A DNA stretch of 8,644 bases from Alcaligenaceae bacterium (GCA_029265335.1 JAJUJN010000075.1:1-8644); one strand, 5' to 3'. Shown: positions 1 to 6,749, counted from the stretch's first letter. The notes: generated by a model from the letters alone, not told the origin. Translations and numbers: made by a program.

Positions 1-93
1 ATCGTTGTCTCCGTAAATAGAGGCCGTCGGGGCGCTTACGAATTCAACCAATGCAACCGGCTGAGCGAAGTGATGTGAAACCACGACAGCCAT
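1..93 (-). CDS. possible start of an unidentified gene, cut by the left edge
   Basis: An ATG at 93-91 opens a frame of 31 codons without a stop to the window edge. The peptide begins MAVVVSHHFAQPVALVEF and I do not recognise it. Three things favour a real start. A candidate promoter lies just upstream (116-144). A TAAGG ribosome-binding sequence sits 6 bases before the ATG (100-104). The orientation matches the neighbouring operon. Against it, 31 codons can stay open by chance in GC-rich DNA, and there is no homology to lean on. The plus strand is also open over bases 1-75, with a stop at 76-78, so the end of a rightward gene is an alternative reading of the same bases. Low confidence; no function is proposed. 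Confidence 0.3.
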   Translation of the reverse strand, partial: MAVVVSHHFAQPVALVEFVSAPTASIYGDND

Positions 94-94
94 C

Positions 95-113
95 CTGTGC
101 CTTATTGGCACAG
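95..113. repeat. perfect inverted repeat / hairpin, 7-bp stem and 5-base loop
   Basis: The arms CTGTGCC (95-101) and GGCACAG (107-113) are perfectly complementary around the loop TTATT. Neither strand has a run of T after it, so it is not a canonical intrinsic terminator. On the minus strand it covers the expected transcription start of the candidate promoter at 116-144 and the TAAGG ribosome-binding sequence of the possible gene at 1-93. It may be an operator or a 5'-leader structure. It could also help end transcripts coming from rng. Confidence 0.55.
100..104 (-). promoter_or_regulatory. candidate ribosome binding site for the gene at 1-93
   Basis: The minus strand reads TAAGG, then six bases, then ATG. 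This is a good match to the anti-Shine-Dalgarno core at normal spacing, and it is the main reason for choosing the ATG at 93. The first three bases lie in the loop and the last two in the stem of the 95-113 hairpin. Confidence 0.35.
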
Positions 114-115
114 TG

Positions 116-125
116 AATGTACATT
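116..125. repeat. perfect 10-bp palindrome AATGTACATT
   Basis: The sequence equals its own reverse complement and covers the -10 box of the candidate leftward promoter. Its centre is 12 bases, a little over one helical turn, from the centre of the next palindrome. A paired binding site for a dimeric repressor is plausible. I do not recognise the motif as belonging to a particular regulator. Confidence 0.45.
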
Positions 126-127
126 TG

Positions 128-137
128 TGACATGTCA
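128..137. repeat. perfect 10-bp palindrome TGACATGTCA
   Basis: The sequence equals its own reverse complement and lies wholly inside the spacer between the -35 and -10 boxes of the candidate leftward promoter. That position suits an operator. The regulator is unknown. Confidence 0.45.
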
Positions 138-168
138 TGGTCAATGCGGAAAACGGCGTAGCCAGCGG

Positions 169-186
169 TAGGGCGCCCGCGCCCTA
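169..186 (-). terminator. possible weak terminator hairpin including the rng stop codon
   Basis: TAGGGCGC (169-176) and GCGCCCTA (179-186) form an 8-bp perfect inverted repeat around two bases. As RNA this would be a 7-bp stem with a four-base loop. The UAG stop codon of rng is the first part of the structure on the minus strand. The only nearby U-run is UUUU at 153-150, some 16 bases beyond the stem, so a classical intrinsic terminator is doubtful. It may instead protect the 3' end or assist Rho-dependent termination. Confidence 0.35.
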
Positions 187-1647
187 AACCAAAATGATGT
201 CGTATTGCTCCTGGCTGTAGGTGGCTTCTACCTGCATCGATACAGGCTTGCCAATGAGGTCGCCCATTTGTGCGAGGTGCTGACTTTCTTCTTCCAGAAA
301 GAGGTCAATCACGTTCTGCGAAGCAATGATGCGAAACTCGCGCGGATTGAACTGGCGAGCTTCGCGCAGCAATTCGCGCAGAATTTCGTAGCACACGGTG
401 CGAGCAGTGCGCACGCTGCCACGAGCCTGGCAGACAGGGCAGGGTTCGGCCATCACCTGCACCAGTGATTCCCGGGTACGCTTGCGGGTCATTTCTACCA
501 GACCGAGCTGGGTAAAACCGTTTACCGTGACCCGCGTGCGATCGCGGGCGAGGTTGCGGTTGAGTTCCTCGAGCACCGCATCGCGGTGTTCGAGGTTTTC
601 CATGTCGATGAAGTCGAGAATGATGATGCCGCCCAGGTTGCGCAATCGCAGCTGGCGCGCAATGGCTTGGGCCGCCTCGAGATTGGTCTTGAATATCGTG
701 TCGTCGAAATTGCGACCGCCCACAAAACCCCCGGTGTTGACGTCGATCGTGGTGAGCGCTTCGGTTTGGTCGACAATGAGATAGCCCCCTGATTTGAGGT
801 CTACGCGTCGCGACAGGGCACGGTGGATTTCTTCGTCGATATGGTAGAGGTCGAAGAGGGGGCGTTCGCCCCCATAGTGCTGAAGGCGCGTGGCAATTTG
901 CGGGGTGAAAATGCTGGCCCACTCCTGCAATTGCTGCAAAGTGGTGCGCGAATCCACCTGGATGCTATGGGTATCGGCACTCACCACGTCGCGCAATACG
1001 CGCTGAGCCAAGGTGAGATCTTCGTGCAGCAGAGTAGGGGCCGCGCTGCGACGGCTGATGGCCTGGATATTCGACCAGAGCTTGGCGAGATAATCGATAT
1101 CGGCTTGCAGCTCGCTTTCGTCGGCGCCCTCGGCCTGAGTACGCACAATATAACCACCCACCTCGTCGGCGGGTCGCAGCGATTGCACCAGGTCGCGAAG
1201 GCGCTGTCGCTCCGTTTCATCTTCGATACGCTGTGAAATGCCGATGTGCGGGTCGTTGGGAAGGTAAACCAGCAGGCGTCCTGCCAGACTGATTTGAGTG
1301 GACAGACGTGCGCCTTTGCTGCCGATGGGGTCTTTGATCACTTGCACCTTGATCGACTGACCTTCGAACAGCAGTTTTTCGATGGGGGTTTGTACGGCGC
1401 CGCTGGTGCGCTCCAGCCGATTCTCGCGAATGTCGGCCACATGCAAGAAGGCAGCGCGTTCCAGCCCGATGGTAATAAAGGCGCTCTGCATACCGGGCAG
1501 CACGCGAGCCACCCGGCCCAGGTACACGTTGCCCACGAAGCCCTTGTGGGCGCTGCGCTCCACGTGCAGCTCCTGCACCGCACCGTGCTCTACCACCGCC
1601 ACGCGGGTTTCGAAGGGCGACATATTGATGAGAATGTCTTGGTTCAT
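184..1647 (-). CDS. rng: ribonuclease G
   Basis: Endoribonuclease of the RNase E/G family that matures the 5' end of 16S rRNA and takes part in mRNA decay in the cytoplasm. The 487-residue protein matches the family length (about 489 in E. coli). It has an N-terminal S1 RNA-binding domain (about residues 35-125, including KGFVGNVYLGRV). The catalytic metal-binding aspartates are seen in IDVNTGG (D302) and ILDFIDM (D345). A zinc-link motif CPVC lies at residues 403-406. It ends soon after the small domain, without the long C-terminal degradosome scaffold of RNase E, which supports RNase G. The ATG at 1647-1645 overlaps the maf stop by four bases (ATGA), suggesting translational coupling; GGGGA lies 10 bases upstream. 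It is the last gene of the operon. The frame stays open upstream to 1806, but that part lies in maf and is not family-like. Confidence 0.96.
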   Translation of the reverse strand: MNQDILINMSPFETRVAVVEHGAVQELHVERSAHKGFVGNVYLGRVARVLPGMQSAFITIGLERAAFLHVADIRENRLERTSGAVQTPIEKLLFEGQSIKVQVIKDPIGSKGARLSTQISLAGRLLVYLPNDPHIGISQRIEDETERQRLRDLVQSLRPADEVGGYIVRTQAEGADESELQADIDYLAKLWSNIQAISRRSAAPTLLHEDLTLAQRVLRDVVSADTHSIQVDSRTTLQQLQEWASIFTPQIATRLQHYGGERPLFDLYHIDEEIHRALSRRVDLKSGGYLIVDQTEALTTIDVNTGGFVGGRNFDDTIFKTNLEAAQAIARQLRLRNLGGIIILDFIDMENLEHRDAVLEELNRNLARDRTRVTVNGFTQLGLVEMTRKRTRESLVQVMAEPCPVCQARGSVRTARTVCYEILRELLREARQFNPREFRIIASQNVIDLFLEEESQHLAQMGDLIGKPVSMQVEATYSQEQYDIILV

Positions 1648-2249
1648 GGCAATTGCATCCCCACATGCGCCAGCAGGCGGGCCGTTTCGAAGAGCGGCAG
1701 CCCCATCACTCCGGTAAAGCTGCCTTCGATTCGCCGCACGAAGATGCCAGCCAAACCCTGGATGCCGTATGCACCTGCCTTGTCGTAAGGCTCGTTGGTG
1801 TCGCAATAGCGCTGAATATCCCGCTCCGACAATTCGCGAAACTCCACTGCCGTGACGGAGACATCTTCGTGGATGCTTTCTTTCCAGGCAAGGGCGAGGG
1901 CGGTGCGAACTTCATGGCGCGTGCCCGAGAGCTGCCGCAACATCGCTTCGGCTTCTTGGCGGTCGGCCGGCTTGCCAAGAACGTGGTCGCCCAGGACTAC
2001 GGCCGTATCGGCAGCCAGCACGGGCCGCGGGGCGAGGCCGCGCTTGTAGACTGCCATAAGACCGCGTTCCGCCTTTTCACGGGCGGTGCGACTCACATAA
2101 TCAGCGGGGGATTCGTCGTGCAAACGGGGCTCGTCGTCGCCGGCGACAGCGGGCAACACAAGCACTTCGTGGCCCACGCGCATCTGGTTGAGAAGCTCGT
2201 GACGACGGGGACTGCGGGAGGCAAGATAAATGGCGATCATGGGTGCCAT
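1644..2249 (-). CDS. maf: Maf nucleotide pyrophosphatase, YhdE (dTTP/UTP) type
   Basis: Maf proteins hydrolyse nucleoside triphosphates to monophosphates and remove non-canonical nucleotides; overproduction can block septum formation. The 201-residue protein has the N-terminal LASRSPRR signature (residues 9-16), the conserved AADT (D81), GKPADRQEA at 92-100, KAGAYGIQG at 157-165 and VMGLPLFET near the end. The KAGAYGIQG and GLPL..ET forms resemble E. coli YhdE (dTTP/UTP pyrophosphatase) more than YceF (m7GTP type); that subtype call is inference from remembered sequences. The ATG at 2249 shares one base with the rlmH stop (TAATG). A second in-frame ATG at 2240 would remove only three residues and fits the family equally well. 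The stop overlaps the rng start by four bases. Confidence 0.93.
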   Translation of the reverse strand: MAPMIAIYLASRSPRRHELLNQMRVGHEVLVLPAVAGDDEPRLHDESPADYVSRTAREKAERGLMAVYKRGLAPRPVLAADTAVVLGDHVLGKPADRQEAEAMLRQLSGTRHEVRTALALAWKESIHEDVSVTAVEFRELSERDIQRYCDTNEPYDKAGAYGIQGLAGIFVRRIEGSFTGVMGLPLFETARLLAHVGMQLP

Positions 2250-2719
2250 TATGCCCGGTGGTAGGGATGGTTGTGGAGCATCGACCAGGCGCGATAGAGT
2301 TGCTCAGCAAGCACCACCCGCACCAACCCATGCGGCAGGGTGAGGCTGGATAGCCTTACTTTCTCATGGCACTGTTGTTTGAAGGTGGCGTCGAGCCCGT
2401 CGGCGCCGCCAATGATGAAGGCGATGTCCTGGCCTTCACCCCGCCAGCGCTCCATCGCTTGGGCCAGTTGGGCGGTACTCCAGTCGCGGCCACGCTCATC
2501 CAGGGCAATGCGTTGCACCTGCGGAGGCAGCACTTGCTCGAGTCGCCGTGCTTCGGCCTGCATGATCTGAGCCGCGGTGCGGCCGCCGCCGCGAGGTTCC
2601 GCCTTGATTTCACGCAGCTCCAGGCCAAACTCGGGGGGCATGCGTCGTGCGTAATCGCGAAAACCGGCCGATACCCAGTCGGGCATTTTGTGCCCTACTG
2701 CCGCAATGATGAGCTTCAT
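2249..2719 (-). CDS. rlmH: 23S rRNA (pseudouridine1915-N3)-methyltransferase RlmH
   Basis: RlmH uses S-adenosylmethionine to methylate pseudouridine 1915 in helix 69 of 23S rRNA, acting on the assembled 70S ribosome. The protein is 156 residues (155 in E. coli) and starts [16 protein letters not shown] as the family does. The SPOUT-fold cofactor site is seen in FIIGGADG (101-108), and the knotted C-terminus in [19 protein letters not shown] and the HPYHR ending (151-155). The start at 2719 follows rsfS by 14 bases. GAGG, partly formed by the rsfS stop codon, lies 12 bases upstream and is a weakly placed ribosome binding site. rsfS-rlmH adjacency is common in bacteria; both act on the large subunit. 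It overlaps maf by one base. Confidence 0.96.
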   Translation of the reverse strand: MKLIIAAVGHKMPDWVSAGFRDYARRMPPEFGLELREIKAEPRGGGRTAAQIMQAEARRLEQVLPPQVQRIALDERGRDWSTAQLAQAMERWRGEGQDIAFIIGGADGLDATFKQQCHEKVRLSSLTLPHGLVRVVLAEQLYRAWSMLHNHPYHRA

Positions 2720-2733
2720 GCCAGCAAACAGCC

Positions 2734-3102
2734 TCAGCTGGCCTCGGGCGTGGATGGCGACGCCAGCTTCACGCGGACCGGCTTGCCGCCCCAGACTTCT
2801 TCCAGTGCGTAGTATTGGCGTATGGCAGGCTGCATGATGTGCACGACGATATCGCCGAGGTCGACCAACACCCACTCGCCGGTTTCTTCACCTTCGGTGG
2901 CTATCACGTCGATACCCAGGTCGTGCGCCTTTTCCTTGACCCGATTCGCCAGCGCGCGGGTTTGCCGGTTGGAAGTAGCAGACGCCACAACCACCCGATC
3001 GAAGAGGCTGGTGAGATGAGCGGTGTTGAACACCTTGATGTCCTGGGCTTTGACGTCTTCGAGGGCGTCGATGACCGCACGTTGTTGTTTACGTAGATCC
3101 AT
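2734..3102 (-). CDS. rsfS: ribosome silencing factor RsfS
   Basis: RsfS (Iojap/YbeB family, DUF143) binds protein uL14 on the 50S subunit and blocks joining with 30S, shutting down translation during starvation. The 122-residue protein carries the family core: [10 protein letters not shown] (18-27), [14 protein letters not shown] (34-47), [15 protein letters not shown] (76-90), then [14 protein letters not shown] to residue 104. The tail after the core ([12 protein letters not shown]) is short and unconserved. The ATG at 3102 gives the expected start ([16 protein letters not shown]). The frame is open much further upstream, but that region is nadD. No good ribosome binding site is visible, so translation may depend on coupling to nadD, whose stop is 11 bases away. 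Confidence 0.96.
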   Translation of the reverse strand: MDLRKQQRAVIDALEDVKAQDIKVFNTAHLTSLFDRVVVASATSNRQTRALANRVKEKAHDLGIDVIATEGEETGEWVLVDLGDIVVHIMQPAIRQYYALEEVWGGKPVRVKLASPSTPEAS

Positions 3103-3113
3103 AGGTGGCAAGC

Positions 3114-3713
3114 TCAGCGCTGCTGATAAACGTGATTCTCTTGAATATAGTGCAGCACGTCGGGTGGGACGAGCCCTTCCAAGGATAGACCCGCCGCTGC
3201 GCGTCGGCGAATGTCGGTGGAGGATATGGGTTGCGGCTCGAAAGGAATGGTGAACAGGCGCCGGCCGTGACGCTTTTGCTCGTTGGCCAGGGCAGCAGGC
3301 GGCACGGCTTGGTGGCCGGGTCGCTCGGCCACGGCCAGATGCACGCGGGCAATGATTTCGCGCCAGCGGTGCCAAGTGGGCAGGTTGCGCAGCTGGTCGC
3401 TGCCCAATAGCCACACGTAGTCGCGATTTGAGGCTTCTCCTGCACCCAGGGCGATGAGGGTATCGAGGGTATAGGTGTCGCCTTCGCGATTGAGTTCGCG
3501 CGTATCGATGCGCATGTGCGGTGTATCGGCAACCGCCAGCTCCAGCATGGTCAGCCGCTGGTGGGCGGTGGCGCCCAGGCCCTCCTTTTGCCAGGGTTGG
3601 CCGGCCGGCAGCCAAACCACTTCATGTAGTGCCAGATGCTGCCGAGCAGCAAGGGCGAGCGCCAGATGAGCGTTGTGCACGGGGTCGAAGCTTCCTCCCA
3701 ACAAGCCCACCAT
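3114..3713 (-). CDS. nadD: nicotinate-nucleotide adenylyltransferase
   Basis: NadD transfers AMP from ATP to nicotinate mononucleotide, giving deamido-NAD, an essential step of NAD synthesis. The 199-residue protein shows the nucleotidyltransferase signature GGSFDPVHNAH at residues 6-16 (GGxFxPxHxxH), PAGQPWQK at 36-43, LGSDQL at 103-108 and the C-terminal ATP-binding ISSTDIR at 163-169. The chosen ATG (3713) puts the signature five residues from the N-terminus, as usual. A GTG directly after it (3710) is an alternative. An ATG at 3737 would add eight residues and overlap the hemF end; an open frame continues to 3797 but looks like hemF shadow. hemF ends 14 bases upstream. Betaproteobacterial nadD next to rsfS is a standard arrangement. 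Confidence 0.96.
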   Translation of the reverse strand: MVGLLGGSFDPVHNAHLALALAARQHLALHEVVWLPAGQPWQKEGLGATAHQRLTMLELAVADTPHMRIDTRELNREGDTYTLDTLIALGAGEASNRDYVWLLGSDQLRNLPTWHRWREIIARVHLAVAERPGHQAVPPAALANEQKRHGRRLFTIPFEPQPISSTDIRRRAAAGLSLEGLVPPDVLHYIQENHVYQQR

Positions 3714-3727
3714 GCCTGCCGTTGGCC

Positions 3728-4624
3728 CTACACCCATTGGCGCGGCACCAGAAACTCGGCAAGCTTGGCCTCCGCGGTGCCGGGTTCGGGTTGCCAATCG
3801 TAGCGCCAGGCGGCGTGCGGCGGCATCGACATCAAGATCGATTCGGTGCGCCCTTTGGATTGCAGGCCGAACAGGGTGCCGCGGTCGTAGACCAGATTGA
3901 ATTCCACGTAGCGTCCGCGCCGGTAGGCCTGGAAATCCCGTTCGCGCTCGCCCCAGGGGATATCGCGGCGACGCTCAAGGATGGGCAGGTAGGCGGGCAG
4001 AAAGGCGTCGCCCACGCTCCGGGTAAGCTGGAACGAAGCATCGAAGCCTCCGTGGTCGTGGTCGTCAAAGAAAATGCCGCCCACTCCCCGGGTTTCGTTG
4101 CGATGGCGGATGTAGAAGTAGTCGTCGCACCAGGCTTTGTATTTGGGGTACCACTCGCTGCCATGGGGCGCCAGCGCATCGGCGCAAACCTGATGGAAGT
4201 GGCGGGCGTCTTCTTCGTGGGGGTAGTAGGGCGTGAGGTCCATACCGCCGCCAAACCAGAAGATATCGCCAGCCACGAAAGCTCGCACATTCATGTGCAC
4301 GGTGGGGATATGGGGGTTGCGTGGGTGAACCACCAGCGATACGCCCATCGCTTCCCAGGGCTTGCCGGCCAGCTGGGGTCGTCGTTCGGTGGCCGAGGGG
4401 GGCAGCTCGGTGCCTCGCACGTCGCTGAAAAGCACCCCGGCACGCTCCAGAAGGTCGTCGTTTTCGATCAAGCGAGAAATACCGCCGCCGCCTTCGGCCC
4501 GCTCCCAGTCGTCGCGTCGAAACGGAGCTGTGCCCGCGTTCTCGAAAGCGCTCACGATCGTATGCTGCAGCTCTACGAAATAATCGCGCAGCGACTGACG
4601 GTGCTCTTCGGTGATCACGCTCAT
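3728..4624 (-). CDS. hemF: oxygen-dependent coproporphyrinogen III oxidase
   Basis: HemF uses O2 to decarboxylate coproporphyrinogen III to protoporphyrinogen IX in haem synthesis. The protein is 298 residues (299 in E. coli). Conserved blocks are [19 protein letters not shown] (98-116), [11 protein letters not shown] (124-134), EEDARHFH (137-144), [16 protein letters not shown] (165-180), GGIFFDD (182-188) and [15 protein letters not shown] (236-250). The conserved histidines expected of the active site are H100, H110, H144 and H174. The ATG at 4624 overlaps the purD stop by four bases (ATGA) and has the best ribosome binding site of the operon. The frame stays open to 4762 but runs into purD. 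Using the O2-dependent enzyme points to aerobic growth; whether an anaerobic hemN also exists cannot be seen here. Confidence 0.97.
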   Translation of the reverse strand: MSVITEEHRQSLRDYFVELQHTIVSAFENAGTAPFRRDDWERAEGGGGISRLIENDDLLERAGVLFSDVRGTELPPSATERRPQLAGKPWEAMGVSLVVHPRNPHIPTVHMNVRAFVAGDIFWFGGGMDLTPYYPHEEDARHFHQVCADALAPHGSEWYPKYKAWCDDYFYIRHRNETRGVGGIFFDDHDHGGFDASFQLTRSVGDAFLPAYLPILERRRDIPWGERERDFQAYRRGRYVEFNLVYDRGTLFGLQSKGRTESILMSMPPHAAWRYDWQPEPGTAEAKLAEFLVPRQWV

Positions 4625-5919
4625 GCCTGGCCTCCGCGCGGCTTGATGGCACGCCAACCGATATCCCGTCGCGCCTGAGCACCTTCGAAATGAATGCGAT
4701 CGACCGTGGCGTAGGCGCGCTGCTGCGCCAGGCGTACGGAATCGCCCAGCGCAGTCACACAAAGCACGCGGCCGCCAGCCGTGAGCACCTGATCGTTATG
4801 CAAGCGGGTGCCAGCATGAAACACCATGCAGTCGTCGGCGTCGTTGGGCAGTCCATCGATGACATCGCCCACACGCGGCTCGCCGGGGTAATTGGCCGAG
4901 GCCATGACCACGCCCAGGGCCGTGCGTCGATCCCATTCGAGTTCTGCCTGGTCGAGCGAGCCTTGCACGGCATGCTCGAACACTTTCAGGAGGTCGCCTT
5001 TCATGCGCATCACGATGGGTTGGGCTTCGGGGTCGCCCATGCGACAGTTGAACTCGAGCACTTTGATGTCGGGCACCTTGCCGTCGGCAGCGGGCTTGAT
5101 CATGAGCCCGGCATACAGAAATCCAGTGAATAGATGACCATCGTGCTTCATGCCTTCGATGGTGGGGCGGATCACCTCACGCATGATGCGGTTGTGCAGT
5201 TCGGGGGTGACCAGCGGCGCTGGAGAATAGGCTCCCATGCCGCCCGTATTGGGCCCCGTGTCGCCAGTATTCAGGCGTTTGTGGTCCTGGCTGGTGGCCA
5301 GGGGCAGTATGTGCTCGCCATCGCACATCACAATGAAGCTCGCTTCTTCGCCGGTCAGGCATTCTTCGATCACCACCCGGGCACCGGCAGCACCGAAGGC
5401 GCCGTCGCCCAGCATAGCGTCGACGGCCTGCAGGGCCTCAGCCACGGTTTCGGCCACCACCACACCTTTACCTGCGGCCAAGCCATCGGCTTTGACCACA
5501 ATGGGCGCGCCCTGCGATTCGATGTAGGCCTTGGCGGCGGCAGGATCGGTGAAAGTTTGATAAGCGGCGGTGGGAATGCCATGCCGCACCATGAAAGCCT
5601 TCGCGAAGTCCTTGGAGCTTTCGAGTTGGGCTGCCGCTTGAGTGGGGCCGAAAATGCGCAGGCCCCGCTTGCGAAAACGATCCACCACTCCAGCTGCCAG
5701 TGGAGCTTCCGGACCAACCACGGTGAGCCCTATGCGCTCACGCTCCGCAAAATCGGCGAGCTCATCGAGGTCGGTGATGGCCACGTTGCGTAAAGCTGGG
5801 TCGCGAGCGGTACCGCCGTTGCCGGGAGCCACGTAGACGGTTTCGACTCGGGGAGATTGGGCTATACGCCAGGCCAGGGCATGTTCGCGGCCGCCGGAGC
5901 CGATGATCAGGATGCGCAT
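4621..5919 (-). CDS. purD: phosphoribosylamine-glycine ligase (GAR synthetase)
   Basis: PurD joins phosphoribosylamine to glycine using ATP, the second step of purine synthesis. The 432-residue ATP-grasp protein (429 in E. coli) starts [17 protein letters not shown], the family N-domain signature. GNGGTA (33-38) and VVGPEAPL (67-74) follow. The ATP-grasp glycine-rich loop is [14 protein letters not shown] (143-156), [10 protein letters not shown] lies at 224-233, and the GARS signature RMGDPEAQ at 293-300. The C-domain carries [11 protein letters not shown] (336-346). The ATG at 5919 has no clear ribosome binding site. It lies 84 bases after yebC and overlaps hemF by four bases. All domains are complete. 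Confidence 0.97.
   Translation of the reverse strand: MRILIIGSGGREHALAWRIAQSPRVETVYVAPGNGGTARDPALRNVAITDLDELADFAERERIGLTVVGPEAPLAAGVVDRFRKRGLRIFGPTQAAAQLESSKDFAKAFMVRHGIPTAAYQTFTDPAAAKAYIESQGAPIVVKADGLAAGKGVVVAETVAEALQAVDAMLGDGAFGAAGARVVIEECLTGEEASFIVMCDGEHILPLATSQDHKRLNTGDTGPNTGGMGAYSPAPLVTPELHNRIMREVIRPTIEGMKHDGHLFTGFLYAGLMIKPAADGKVPDIKVLEFNCRMGDPEAQPIVMRMKGDLLKVFEHAVQGSLDQAELEWDRRTALGVVMASANYPGEPRVGDVIDGLPNDADDCMVFHAGTRLHNDQVLTAGGRVLCVTALGDSVRLAQQRAYATVDRIHFEGAQARRDIGWRAIKPRGGQA
4631..4635 (-). promoter_or_regulatory. strong ribosome binding site for hemF, inside purD
   Basis: The minus strand reads GGAGG, six bases, then the hemF ATG at 4624. It is encoded in the last codons of purD (Arg-Gly-Gly-Gln-Ala). 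It confirms the hemF start and is clearly better than the ribosome binding sites of the other operon genes, so hemF could be translated efficiently and not only by coupling. Confidence 0.8.
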
Positions 5920-5958
5920 GAATGGAGTGGGTTCAGATGGAGTAATAAAGGGACGCGA

Positions 5959-5975
5959 CGCGGCAGCACTCCGCG
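5959..5975 (-). other. weak hairpin in the yebC-purD gap
   Basis: CGCGG (5959-5963) and CCGCG (5971-5975) can pair around a seven-base loop within the 84-base gap between yebC and purD. No T-run follows directly on the minus strand, so this is not a convincing terminator. It could reduce readthrough into purD or be chance in GC-rich DNA. I see no clear promoter for purD in this gap. Confidence 0.25.
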
Positions 5976-6003
5976 CGGTCGGTAAAGGTTGCTCGCGGGC
6001 GGC

Positions 6004-6741
6004 TCAAGCGTCGTCGTCGAGCTCAAGAACCGCATTGGTGTAAACCTCCTGAACGTCGTCGAGACCTTCGAGAACATCAAGTAGCTTCTGCATGCGTTCG
6101 GCGTCGTCGCCCGATAGTTCAATTTCGTTCATGGGCTTCATCACCACGCCGTCTTGCTCAGCCTTGAGGCCGGCATCGGCAAAGGCGCGCCGCAGAGCGG
6201 CGTAATTGGCCGGCTCGCAAACTACCTCGATCATGCCTTCTTCATCGGTGTGAATGTCTTCGGCACCCGCTTCGAGGGCAACTTCCATCACCGCTTCTTC
6301 CGACGTGCCCGGCGCAAAGTAAAACTGCCCGCAATGCTGGAACTGGAAAACCACCGAGCCGTCCTGGCCAAGATTGCCGCCATGTTTGGAGAGGGCGTGC
6401 CGAACTTCGGCCACCGTTCGCGTGCGATTGTCGGTCATGCAATCGATGATCACGGCCGCGCCGGCAATACCGTAGCCTTCGTAGCGCACCTCTTCGTAGT
6501 TGTCGGCGCCGTCGAGGCCCGCACCGCGGTTGATCGCCCGTTGGATGTTGTCTTTGGGCATGTTGGCGTCGGTGGCCTTGTCGAGTGCCAGCCTGAGCCG
6601 GGGGTTGGCTTCAGGGTCGGGGCCGCCATCGCGCGCCGCAACGGTGATTTCACGAATGATCTTGGTCCAGAGTTTGCCGCGCTTGGCGTCTTGACGCCCT
6701 TTGCGGTGCTGGATATTGGCCCATTTGGAATGTCCCGCCAT
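6004..6741 (-). CDS. yebC: YebC/PmpR-family translation factor or regulator (TACO1 family)
   Basis: Members were long annotated as DNA-binding transcriptional regulators (PmpR in Pseudomonas, YebC in E. coli). More recent work on bacterial members and mitochondrial TACO1 supports a role on ribosomes that stall at proline-rich stretches. The 245-residue protein (246 in E. coli) starts [23 protein letters not shown], the family hallmark. It also has [18 protein letters not shown] (49-66), [14 protein letters not shown] (87-100), and the [13 protein letters not shown] and [10 protein letters not shown] blocks (103-130). An acidic C-terminus ends LELDDDA. The start at 6741 is fixed by the signature and an AGGA four bases upstream. 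It heads the leftward gene row; a -10-like TAGAAT lies 43 bases upstream. Confidence 0.95.
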   Translation of the reverse strand: MAGHSKWANIQHRKGRQDAKRGKLWTKIIREITVAARDGGPDPEANPRLRLALDKATDANMPKDNIQRAINRGAGLDGADNYEEVRYEGYGIAGAAVIIDCMTDNRTRTVAEVRHALSKHGGNLGQDGSVVFQFQHCGQFYFAPGTSEEAVMEVALEAGAEDIHTDEEGMIEVVCEPANYAALRRAFADAGLKAEQDGVVMKPMNEIELSGDDAERMQKLLDVLEGLDDVQEVYTNAVLELDDDA

Positions 6742-6745
6742 AATT

Positions 6746-6749
6746 TCCT
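6746..6749 (-). promoter_or_regulatory. ribosome binding site of yebC
   Basis: AGGA on the minus strand, four bases before the ATG at 6741. It supports the chosen start. Confidence 0.6.

Larger units (their letters stand above)
116..144 (-). promoter_or_regulatory. candidate sigma-70 promoter reading leftward
   Basis: The minus strand reads TTGACC (144-139), a 17-base spacer, then TACATT (121-116). The -35 box matches consensus at five of six positions, the -10 box at four of six, and the spacing is ideal. A start near base 109 would give a leader of about 16 bases before the ATG at 93. The promoter lies downstream of rng and points away from it, so it would serve a separate unit to the left. 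It is a sequence match only, but two perfect palindromes overlap it, as expected of an operator. Confidence 0.4.

Noticed and set aside
105..133. Possible rightward promoter TTGGCA, 17 bases, TGACAT
   Set aside because: The -10 box matches at only three positions and it would drive antisense RNA into rng with no gene on that strand.
1648..1806. N-terminal extension of rng upstream of the ATG at 1647
   Set aside because: The added residues are arginine-rich maf shadow. The ATG at 1647 gives the family length and N-terminus and the ATGA overlap.
1653..2264. 203-codon plus-strand open frame opposite maf
   Set aside because: Antisense shadow of a clear Maf gene, with no domain-like features and no ribosome binding site.
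3103..3615. Long N-terminal extension of rsfS into nadD
   Set aside because: The extra residues are low-complexity and in another frame of nadD; the family starts at the MDLRK ATG.
3521..4678. 385-codon open frame on the plus strand opposite hemF and part of nadD
   Set aside because: It lies wholly antisense to confidently identified genes, has no recognisable motif, and long antisense frames are common in GC-rich DNA.
5134..5793. 219-codon plus-strand open frame opposite purD
   Set aside because: Antisense to the conserved ATP-grasp core of PurD; its Gly/His-rich composition is typical of a shadow frame.
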